The notes beneath the pieces were generated by a model. The model was not told the origin of the DNA and made no database searches. It saw only the letters and a program-made list of their open reading frames with translations. A stretch of DNA of 58,122 nucleotides from Treponema sp. GTDB lineage: Bacteria; Spirochaetota; Spirochaetia; Treponematales; Treponemataceae. Every line of letters begins with the position of its first letter. Within the stretch, counting starts at the first letter, position 1. This document shows, one piece after another, positions 1 to 7,271 of this stretch. Both the position numbers and the translations under genes were made by a program. Location of the stretch: NCBI GenBank assembly GCA_024693715.1, contig JAILKS010000024.1, positions 1 to 58,122 on the forward strand. Reading direction: 5' to 3'.

Positions 1-524
1 GTACCATAAACAAACTTACCGCTTATAGAAGTTACAATTTTATTAAAGCCCCCAACCTCAGTTTCCTGGGCTTCCATGGTTTCTGTTTTCCAGCCTTTGC
101 GGTCTGCAAGGTGGCAGTACATTTCCCAAAGGTCTCGTACAAAAAGCGAGGCCTCATCACCACCGGCAGCAGAACGAATTTCAAGAATAATGTTCTTTTC
201 ATCAAGCGGATCAGGCGGAACAAGCTTAAGCTTTATATCTTCTTCAAGTTTAGGCTGGCGTTCTTCCAGCTGCTTAAGCTCCTCTCGTGCCATTTCCTTC
301 ATTTCTGCATCATCCTCTGCAGTAATCATTTCCTTGACATCCTGAATTCCACTAAGAACCTTTTTATATTCATCATAAAGAGCACAAACTTCTGTTAAAT
401 AACCATGCTCTCTCATTGTATCTTTATATTTTTTGGGATCCTTAACAAGCTGCGGATCCATAACGAGTTCATTCACTTCCTTAAAACGTTTTTCACATTC
501 ATCAAGTTTCTTAATCAAATCCAT
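1..524 (-). CDS. prfA: Peptide chain release factor 1 (5' part; the gene runs off the window)
   Basis: Release factor 1 recognises UAA/UAG in the ribosomal A site and triggers peptidyl-tRNA hydrolysis. Only the first 174 residues are in the window. They start MDLIKKLDECEKRF, continue with the charged coiled-coil N-terminal domain (about 1-110), and enter domain 2 with ILEIRSAAGGDEASLF, the RF1/RF2 hallmark around residues 120-135. The GGQ loop and the PxT codon-recognition motif lie beyond position 1. The ATG at 524-522 has no Shine-Dalgarno. Instead a near-consensus promoter ends 8 nt before it, so the mRNA is probably leaderless. RF1 rather than RF2 is favoured by the short N-terminal domain and lack of a frameshift site; the anticodon-like motif is not visible to prove it. 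Confidence 0.93.
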   Translation of the reverse strand, partial: MDLIKKLDECEKRFKEVNELVMDPQLVKDPKKYKDTMREHGYLTEVCALYDEYKKVLSGIQDVKEMITAEDDAEMKEMAREELKQLEERQPKLEEDIKLKLVPPDPLDEKNIILEIRSAAGGDEASLFVRDLWEMYCHLADRKGWKTETMEAQETEVGGFNKIVTSISGKFVYG

Positions 525-532
525 AATGTAGC

Positions 533-561
533 ATAGTAACATTTTTACACACTATATTCAA
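533..561 (-). promoter_or_regulatory. prfA promoter, predicted leaderless start
   Basis: Read on the minus strand, TTGAAT (561-556), a 17-bp spacer and TACTAT (538-533) form a good housekeeping promoter. Only 8 nt separate the -10 box from the prfA ATG, so transcription would begin at or within a base or two of the start codon. Confidence 0.6.
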
Positions 562-612
562 TGAAAACAAAGAAGAAATGAATAAAACGTTTTACTAAAT
601 GGAATTTTTTAT

Positions 613-640
613 TTGCACTTTACATTTTATGGATTATAAT
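613..640 (+). promoter_or_regulatory. Sigma-70-like promoter before the substrate-binding/GGDEF gene
   Basis: TTGCAC (613-618), a 16-bp spacer and a perfect TATAAT (635-640). The expected transcription start near 647 leaves about 6 nt before the ATG at 653. It lies downstream of the in-frame ATGs at 599 and 629, which argues for the 653 start. Confidence 0.5.
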
Positions 641-652
641 ATAACTAAAGAA

Positions 653-2641
653 ATGAAAAAAATAGCTATATTTGTTCAAAGTATAACAATCGAATACTCA
701 ATTGAAATTCTGACAGGAATTGCAGATTTCTACAAGGATAAAGATGTAAAACTTATTATCGGACAGATAAAAGCTCCAAGTTCTGCAAAAGGTATTTATG
801 AATATCAAAACTGGTCGGCAGCACATTATCTTATTTCTGATGATATTGACGGAATCCTTTTAGTTGCAGGCGGTTTTCCTTCTGAAACAATCCACAAAAA
901 TCTCGTGCCACTGCTGAAGCAATTTAAAAGTAAGCCGGTTGTTTCAATAACTACAGATTTAGAATACGATAATCTTACATACACTCACACCGATTGTGAA
1001 GAAGCATACAATGATATAATTCATCATCTTAAAACAAAACACGGTTGTAAAAGATTTGCCTTCATGACTGCTGCTTTGCGACATGCCTCTGAATCTGAAG
1101 AACGCTTTAACGCCTTCAAAAAAGCCCTGAAAAAGAACGGACTTTCCTTCAATAAAAATCTTGTTCTTGACAGTGATTTTACACCACAGACATCAAAGGA
1201 AATAATTTTAAATAGATATAAATCAAAAAAAGACATAAATTTTGACGCAATCATTTCTGCAAGCGATTTAATGGCAACAGGTATATATGAAGCCTTTGAA
1301 GAACTTGATGTAAAAATACCGGGCGATGTAAAAGTCATCGGCTTTGATGATTCCATTCATGCTTCTACTTCCTCGCCTTCCATGTCTACTATAAATCAGA
1401 ATATGATAAAGCAGGGCTTTACAGGCGCACAACTTTTATGGCGAAAGCTTAACGAAGATAATCTTCCAAGAAAATATAATTTTATTACCGAGCCTTTATA
1501 CCGACAATCCTGCGGCTGCATTCCTATGACAACCTTCGGCGATGTATTTAAAACTTCTGAAGGAAAGCTTCTTCATAAGGAACAGCTGCAAAAAAATAAT
1601 CCAAAAGAAAACAGACAGTTTTTTAACTTTCTTGAAGAAATCGATGATTTTTATGCTCTGTTTGACATTTCACGTTCTGCAGTAACTTTAAAAAAGCTTT
1701 CACTTAAAATGCCTGATATGATGAAGATTTCAAAAATATCAAACATGGCAATGTGCTTTTTCGACAAGCCTAAATGCATCAAAGAGGAAACAGATTTTTC
1801 ACTTCCCGGTAAAATGACCGTTTCCATGATTCTAAGCAGTAAATCAGAAAAAATAAAATTTGATCCTGGCATTACCTTTGATCCAAGTGAAGTAATTTTC
1901 CCTGATAATATTTTCCCTGAAGAAAAGGGTTTTTTTATTCTTCAGCCGATTTTCTCCGGCGAATTAAGTTACGGCTACATTCTCTGTCAGCTCGAAGCAA
2001 AGGAAATTGCAATTTATTCAATCTTCCTTAAAATCCTCATCAATACAATTGCACAGGCCTATGAATATACAACAACTAAAGAAGTAAATGAACTTTTATC
2101 GAGGGAAAATCTTGTTCTTCAAAAAGACAATACTTCTTTAAATATGCAGAAAAACACAGATGAGCTTTCACATATCTTAAACAGACGAGGCTTCCTGGAA
2201 TATGGACAAAGACAGATTAACATCGCTACAGAAATGAATACAAAAGGTCTTGTCATTTATGGTGATATGGACGGCTTAAAACGAATTAATGATACTTACG
2301 GACATGAGATGGGAGACGCTGCAATTGAATGCCAGGCACAGGTTCTTTCTCATTCTTTCCGAATCAATGATATTGTTGCCAGAATCGGTGGTGATGAATT
2401 TGCCGCAGTTGCAGTAGGAATGTCTATTGAACAGTTACCGAAACTCAGAAAGAAAATTGAAAAATACAGCATTGAATTTTCAAAACAATTCAATCTTCCT
2501 TTTACTATTTCATGCAGTGTTGGGTCTGCAGAATTTTCTACCAAAATATCATCCCTGCAGGAGCTTCTCGCCGCCGCAGATAAAGAGCTTTACGAAGAAA
2601 AACGAATTAAACATGCAGAGAGTGAACTGAATCGTATATAA
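653..2641 (+). CDS. Cytoplasmic LacI-type ligand-binding domain fused to an active GGDEF diguanylate cyclase
   Basis: Predicted to make c-di-GMP in response to a small molecule, probably a sugar. Residues 1-280 (from MKKIAIFVQS) match the periplasmic-binding-protein-like fold of LacI-family regulators, but there is no helix-turn-helix, signal peptide or membrane segment. A QSCGC cysteine motif follows near residue 287. A middle domain of about 200 residues and a short helical linker lead to the GGDEF domain. It has DMDGLKRINDTYGHEMGD and an intact GGDEF (about 579-583), preceded by RIND in the I-site position, so product inhibition is predicted. The start at 653 is preferred over ATG 599 because a promoter covers the intervening bases. 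A second protein of the same design lies at 9747-11693. The ligand is unknown. The 3' end overlaps the convergent cimA by 35 bp. Confidence 0.85.
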   Translation: MKKIAIFVQSITIEYSIEILTGIADFYKDKDVKLIIGQIKAPSSAKGIYEYQNWSAAHYLISDDIDGILLVAGGFPSETIHKNLVPLLKQFKSKPVVSITTDLEYDNLTYTHTDCEEAYNDIIHHLKTKHGCKRFAFMTAALRHASESEERFNAFKKALKKNGLSFNKNLVLDSDFTPQTSKEIILNRYKSKKDINFDAIISASDLMATGIYEAFEELDVKIPGDVKVIGFDDSIHASTSSPSMSTINQNMIKQGFTGAQLLWRKLNEDNLPRKYNFITEPLYRQSCGCIPMTTFGDVFKTSEGKLLHKEQLQKNNPKENRQFFNFLEEIDDFYALFDISRSAVTLKKLSLKMPDMMKISKISNMAMCFFDKPKCIKEETDFSLPGKMTVSMILSSKSEKIKFDPGITFDPSEVIFPDNIFPEEKGFFILQPIFSGELSYGYILCQLEAKEIAIYSIFLKILINTIAQAYEYTTTKEVNELLSRENLVLQKDNTSLNMQKNTDELSHILNRRGFLEYGQRQINIATEMNTKGLVIYGDMDGLKRINDTYGHEMGDAAIECQAQVLSHSFRINDIVARIGGDEFAAVAVGMSIEQLPKLRKKIEKYSIEFSKQFNLPFTISCSVGSAEFSTKISSLQELLAAADKELYEEKRIKHAESELNRI

Positions 2642-4196
2642 GCTTATATTCAATAGAATCAGAGAGAGCAATCCATGATGCTTCTATAACGTCACAGGAA
2701 ACTCCGATTGTAGTCCAGTTTATTTCACCATCTGTACTTTCAATTATTACACGAACCTTTGCCGCAGTTGCAGATTTTTCATCAAGAACACGAACCTTAT
2801 AATCGACAAGACGAATTTTTGATACTACAGGATAAAATTTTTCAAGGGCCCTTCGAAGTGCAATATCAAGCGCATTGACAGGTCCGTCTCCTTCTCCTGC
2901 CGTAATCTCAATCTGATTACCTACCCCGACCTTTATCTGTGCACAGCTGTTAACACCCTTCTCCGGACGAGGATTAGAACCATTTGTCTGATAATAATGA
3001 AGCTTAAAATAATTTTTATAATATCCTAGAATCTTATAGACAAGAATCTCAAAGCTACCGTCTGCACATTCAAACTGATAGCCTTCATATTCAAGCTCCT
3101 TGACCTTGTTTATAATCTGTTCAACAACCTTATCTTCCTTTTTAACCTCAGGAGCAATTTTCTGAATTTTATTTATGATGGTACTTCTTCCCGCTACCTC
3201 ACTCATTAAGAAAACCCTGCTGTTACCGACAACCTCCGGTGAAATATGCTCATAGGCAAAAGGATTTTTCAAAACTGCATCTATATGCATTCCTGCTTTA
3301 TGTGCAAAAGCACTTTTACCTACAAACGGAAGCTGGGCGTTTACACTAAGATTAGAAATCTCTGCTACCCTGTTACAGATTGCCGTAAGATTTTTCATCT
3401 GTTCTTCTGAAATACATTCATAGCCTAGCTTCAACTGAAGATCCGGAATTATCGTAGAAAGATTGGCATTTCCCGTTCGTTCTCCGATTCCTATGAGAGT
3501 ACCCTGAACATGAGACACGCCTTGTTGTACCGCAATAAGTGAATTTGCAACGGCAAGTCCGCAATCATTATGAGTATGGATTCCAATCTTAACCTTACCG
3601 CCGAATTTTGAAACAATTTCTTTTACTGCATTTTTACAGGTATCAGGCATAATTCCGCCCTTTGTTTCGCACAGACAGATTACTTCTGCACCGCCCTCAA
3701 CTGCAGCTTCAATAGTTTTAAATGCATATTCCTTATCATTTTCATAGGCGGTAAAAAAATGTTCTGCATCATAAAAAACTTTTCTTCCGTTTTTCCTAAG
3801 ATATTCAATTGATTCCTTTATCATCTTAAGATTTTCTTCAAGACTGGTCATTAAAATTTCAGTAACCTGAAAAGTCCATGATTTTCCAAATATTACAATA
3901 TATTCAGTCTGCGCATCTATAAGCGATTTAAGATTCAAATCCTCTTCACATTTTGTATCTTTACGACGAGTTGAACCGAATGCACATATTTTTGAATTCT
4001 TAAATTCAACCTTTTTTATCTGTTTAAAAAATTCAAGATCCTTTAAATTAGAACCCGGATTTCCAGCCTCAATGTATGAAATTCCAAGCTCATCCAGTGC
4101 CTTACAGATATAAATTTTATCCTGGACAGAATAGCTTATTCCTTCGCCTTGAGAACCATCCCGTAATGTTGAATCAAGAAACTCAATCTTTTTCAT
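2607..4196 (-). CDS. cimA: Citramalate synthase (alpha-isopropylmalate synthase family)
   Basis: Expected reaction: pyruvate + acetyl-CoA to (R)-citramalate, the threonine-independent entry to isoleucine synthesis. The 529-residue product starts MKKIEFLDSTLRDGSQGEG, the DRE-TIM metallolyase signature with catalytic Arg-Asp. It has HTHNDCGLAVANSL for the metal-binding histidines and a C-terminal LeuA-type dimer/allosteric domain (about 400-529, containing GEGDGPVNALD). Length and the EFLDSTLRDG start fit the CimA branch better than LeuA; homocitrate synthase is a less likely alternative. The ATG at 4196 is chosen because the family motif begins there; an in-frame ATG at 4253 would add a hydrophobic, non-homologous leader. 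There is no clear Shine-Dalgarno. It is divergent from the protease gene at 4299. Confidence 0.85.
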   Translation of the reverse strand: MKKIEFLDSTLRDGSQGEGISYSVQDKIYICKALDELGISYIEAGNPGSNLKDLEFFKQIKKVEFKNSKICAFGSTRRKDTKCEEDLNLKSLIDAQTEYIVIFGKSWTFQVTEILMTSLEENLKMIKESIEYLRKNGRKVFYDAEHFFTAYENDKEYAFKTIEAAVEGGAEVICLCETKGGIMPDTCKNAVKEIVSKFGGKVKIGIHTHNDCGLAVANSLIAVQQGVSHVQGTLIGIGERTGNANLSTIIPDLQLKLGYECISEEQMKNLTAICNRVAEISNLSVNAQLPFVGKSAFAHKAGMHIDAVLKNPFAYEHISPEVVGNSRVFLMSEVAGRSTIINKIQKIAPEVKKEDKVVEQIINKVKELEYEGYQFECADGSFEILVYKILGYYKNYFKLHYYQTNGSNPRPEKGVNSCAQIKVGVGNQIEITAGEGDGPVNALDIALRRALEKFYPVVSKIRLVDYKVRVLDEKSATAAKVRVIIESTDGEINWTTIGVSCDVIEASWIALSDSIEYKLIYDSVHSLHV

Positions 4197-4298
4197 ACTA
4201 TAAAAATAAAATAAATAACTGATTATTTCAATGGAAAAAAAATACTTTTTCATTTATAATTTAAATGATTATTATAAATTAAAAAAGAAGGGTGTGTT

Positions 4299-6287
4299 AT
4301 GAAAAAACTTTTATCCATTTTATTATTTTCAATTCTGTCGTTTTCTGTTTTTGCACAGGAAATCTTAAAGCCGGAAATCCTCAAAAAGATAAATGAAAAT
4401 GTTTTCGAAGTAATAGTCGAAAAAATTGAAGATGAATCTATCGTTTACGAAAAAGAACTTCCATTTGATTTAATTGATTTCTCCATCCGTAATGATAAAT
4501 ATATTCCTATAGGAACAGCATTTCTTCTTGAAGACGGACTTTTCTATTCTGCCGCACATGTTTTTTCCAGCTATGAAGATTCCTTCAGAAAAAATTATTA
4601 CATCAGGGATATAAATCAGAAAGTATATAAGGTAGAAAATGTTACTGCCCTTTCTACAAGAAGAGATTTCATTTCGTTTACAGTACCGGAATATGAGAAA
4701 AAACAAAACTGCGGTCTTAAAATCCAAAAGAAGTTTGAAATGAACACAAATGTTTTTTCTGTCGGAAATGCACTTGGTGAAGGAATCATCATCCGAAACG
4801 GTCTTTTAACAAGCCAGACTTATGAAACTCAAGACGGAGAATGGAAATGGTTAAGATTTTCCGCTGCGGCAAGTCCTGGTAATTCAGGAGGACCTCTTAT
4901 TGATACAGAAGGAAACGTTCTTGGTATTATAACAATGAAAAGTCAAAACGAAAATTTGAATTATGCACTTCCAATGGAAGAACTTAAAAAAGTTCCTGAT
5001 AATATCGCTCAGATTAGTGTAAAACTCAAATATAAACTTCCAAATATTTTCAACAAAAGTCAAAGCTTTGATTTTAATCTTGAACTGCCTCTTCCTATGG
5101 CTTATTCTTCTTTAAGAACAAAAGCAAATGCAGCCTGGAAAAAAGAAATAATCAAAACTGTTGAAAAAATGAGAGACCAGTATAATCCTGACAAGGAAAA
5201 AGGCTTTTCAAATGCAAAGGAAGCAGAATTTTTCTTCTTTGATTCAAAAACGACTTCCTTCCCTCACACAATTTTCTACAGCGAATCAAACGAATGGGAT
5301 TTTGGTTACGCAAAATTATCTTCAAAGACACTTCCGGATAACGGAAACATTGATTACTGTTCAATGCTTGGCTACGACTGTTGTCTGGTTACAAAACCTG
5401 ACACTGTTTCTATTGAAGAATTTATTACAAATCCGGATAATTATTTACAGTATGTTCTTGATGCAACAACCATGAGCCGCTATGTAGGTAGTGAATCTAT
5501 TCAAATAAAATCCTTCGGTAAACCGTCAAAAACTGAAAAATACATAGACTATTTTGGAAGAACCTGGCTTGTAAATTTCTTCGATGTTAAATTTGCTGAT
5601 TCTGTTTATCTTTCATTTGCCCTGCCTTTACCAAGCGGTGTTTATGTAATGACTGTCACAGGTTCAAAGGATATGGTATCCACATCAAATTATGAAGACA
5701 TGAAATTCGTTGCAGATCATGTGTACACAAGCTATATGGGAAATGTTCAGCAGTGGAAAGATTTCTTTGCCCTTTCAAAAGAAGCTGCTGGTGACATTCC
5801 TGCCTTCCTGAAAGAGGTTACAATTTCGCAGAATAAAAATCTTGATATATCAACAAAAAAATTCAACATTTCTATTCCGGAAAAAATAATTACAGTTGAT
5901 GAAGATACAAAAATCTGTCTTTCTACACTCATGGAAAATAAAGACAAGAAAATTAATATTACAATAGCCAGCTTGATTGTCTTTACAAATTCCAAAAAGG
6001 AAAACTATACATATATTAGTGTGAAGAATCTTAAAAAGCCGTCAGATAAGAACAAACAGCTTTCGGGTAATTTCGAACAGCTTGTAAATCAGATTGCCCC
6101 ATATAACAGCGAGCCATATAACTACGAAAAGTATACTTATCTTGACTGTATTTCTTATCCTAAGGGAAAAACTAAGAAGAATACCGACGAAGTATTCCTT
6201 ACCTGCTATGAGCTTTTAGGACAGAATCGTTTTGACGAGATTAAGAAACTTGCTGATGCAATGAAAAATAATATTACAACAAAATAA
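4299..6287 (+). CDS. Secreted trypsin-like serine protease with a large unknown C-terminal region
   Basis: The 662-residue product begins with a signal peptide (MKKLLSILLF... ending FSVFAQ, cleavage near residue 19-20). A chymotrypsin-fold protease domain spans about 60-240. Visible catalytic triad: His87 in SAAHVF, Asp123 in RRDFISF, Ser196 in SPGNSGGPL, as in the DegP/HtrA-type S1 family. No PDZ domain is recognisable. The remaining 400 residues match no family I recognise. A periplasmic or surface quality-control or processing role is inference. A Shine-Dalgarno (AAGAAGG) precedes the ATG. It is divergent from cimA and convergent with pdxY. Confidence 0.8.
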   Translation: MKKLLSILLFSILSFSVFAQEILKPEILKKINENVFEVIVEKIEDESIVYEKELPFDLIDFSIRNDKYIPIGTAFLLEDGLFYSAAHVFSSYEDSFRKNYYIRDINQKVYKVENVTALSTRRDFISFTVPEYEKKQNCGLKIQKKFEMNTNVFSVGNALGEGIIIRNGLLTSQTYETQDGEWKWLRFSAAASPGNSGGPLIDTEGNVLGIITMKSQNENLNYALPMEELKKVPDNIAQISVKLKYKLPNIFNKSQSFDFNLELPLPMAYSSLRTKANAAWKKEIIKTVEKMRDQYNPDKEKGFSNAKEAEFFFFDSKTTSFPHTIFYSESNEWDFGYAKLSSKTLPDNGNIDYCSMLGYDCCLVTKPDTVSIEEFITNPDNYLQYVLDATTMSRYVGSESIQIKSFGKPSKTEKYIDYFGRTWLVNFFDVKFADSVYLSFALPLPSGVYVMTVTGSKDMVSTSNYEDMKFVADHVYTSYMGNVQQWKDFFALSKEAAGDIPAFLKEVTISQNKNLDISTKKFNISIPEKIITVDEDTKICLSTLMENKDKKINITIASLIVFTNSKKENYTYISVKNLKKPSDKNKQLSGNFEQLVNQIAPYNSEPYNYEKYTYLDCISYPKGKTKKNTDEVFLTCYELLGQNRFDEIKKLADAMKNNITTK

Positions 6288-6301
6288 TTGCTGTAATATT
6301 A
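6269..6301. terminator. Inverted repeat between convergent protease and pdxY genes
   Basis: A perfect 10-bp inverted repeat (TAATATTACA at 6269-6278 and TGTAATATTA at 6292-6301) with a 13-nt loop straddles the protease stop codon. It is A/T-rich and flanked by T/A runs, so it could terminate in both directions, though the stem is weak. Confidence 0.45.
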
Positions 6302-6309
6302 TCAATATT

Positions 6310-7170
6310 TTAGAAACATCGCTTTACTAAATACGGCATTGCAGCCTCGAAGTCAACACCATACCAGTTGTAGTCTTTGTGGCTCAATGTCGCTTTTATT
6401 GATTCAACGACATAATCTGCAGCAAGTGAATAAGATTTTTCCAGAGTAAATCCTTTCATAAGAGCTCCGGTTAAAACACTTGCAAAAATATCACCGGTTC
6501 CATGGAAGCTTACAGGCATTTTTTTGTGGAAATACCATGAGAACTTATCCTGTTCTGCATCATAAGAAGCAACACCGATTTTTCCTTCAACCTTTTTAAG
6601 ACTCTTCTGGTCTTTTTCAAATTCAATTCCCTTGAGGACAACTTTTTTTGCACCAAGTTCAGCAAGCTTTCTAAGCATATCTTCTATGTATGCCTGATCA
6701 TAACCGGAAGCAACATAAGGAACTCCAAGCATAAAACTTGCCTCTGTAAGATTAGGAACAATTACATTTGCCTTTGAACAAAGCTTAGCCATTGCAAAAG
6801 CAAATTCCTGAGTAAATCCAGGGTAAAGCTTTCCATTATCGGCCATACAAGGGTCAACAATTGTAATAGTATCTTTACCGCCAAAATCATCTATAAGCTG
6901 TTTCATCAAATCGAGCTGTTCAAAAGAACCAAGATAACCAGTATAAATTGCGTCAAAATGAATTTTTTCATTTTTCCAGTGCTCACATATCGGTTTAATA
7001 TCCTGAGTCAAATCTCTAAATGTAAAACCTTTAAAAGCAGTATGTGTAGATAAAACTGCAGTAGGAAGCACACAGGCTTCTACACCCATTGCAGAAATAA
7101 TCGGAAGGGCAACAGTCAATGAACATTTTCCGACACATGAAATATCCTGTATAGTTATAATTCTTTTCAC
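6310..7170 (-). CDS. pdxY: Pyridoxal/pyridoxamine kinase
   Basis: Phosphorylates B6 vitamers with ATP to give PLP precursors (salvage). The 286-residue length is typical of PdxY/PdxK. Motifs: ITIQDISCVGKCSLTVALP at the N-terminus, TGYLGS, a VDPCMADNGKLY metal/phosphate segment, LTEASFMLG and the ribokinase-family anion-hole HGTGDIFASVL with catalytic Asp. The start is GTG at 7170, with a GAGGTG Shine-Dalgarno 5 nt upstream. The next upstream minus-strand gene stops at 7272, leaving 101 bp for its own promoter. PLP is used by HisC and SerC in this window. Confidence 0.9.
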   Translation of the reverse strand: MKRIITIQDISCVGKCSLTVALPIISAMGVEACVLPTAVLSTHTAFKGFTFRDLTQDIKPICEHWKNEKIHFDAIYTGYLGSFEQLDLMKQLIDDFGGKDTITIVDPCMADNGKLYPGFTQEFAFAMAKLCSKANVIVPNLTEASFMLGVPYVASGYDQAYIEDMLRKLAELGAKKVVLKGIEFEKDQKSLKKVEGKIGVASYDAEQDKFSWYFHKKMPVSFHGTGDIFASVLTGALMKGFTLEKSYSLAADYVVESIKATLSHKDYNWYGVDFEAAMPYLVKRCF

Positions 7171-7271
7171 TTTAACACCTCATAAATAATTTCCTATAAT
7201 CTACTAATTATGTAGAAATTATGCAATAAGAAGCAGAGAAAAAAACATGAATTACAAAACAAAGGATGCTG

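Noticed and set aside
599..652. N-terminal extension of the first GGDEF sensor from ATG 599 or 629
   Set aside because: It overlaps a near-consensus promoter and has no ribosome site; homology begins at MKKIAIF.
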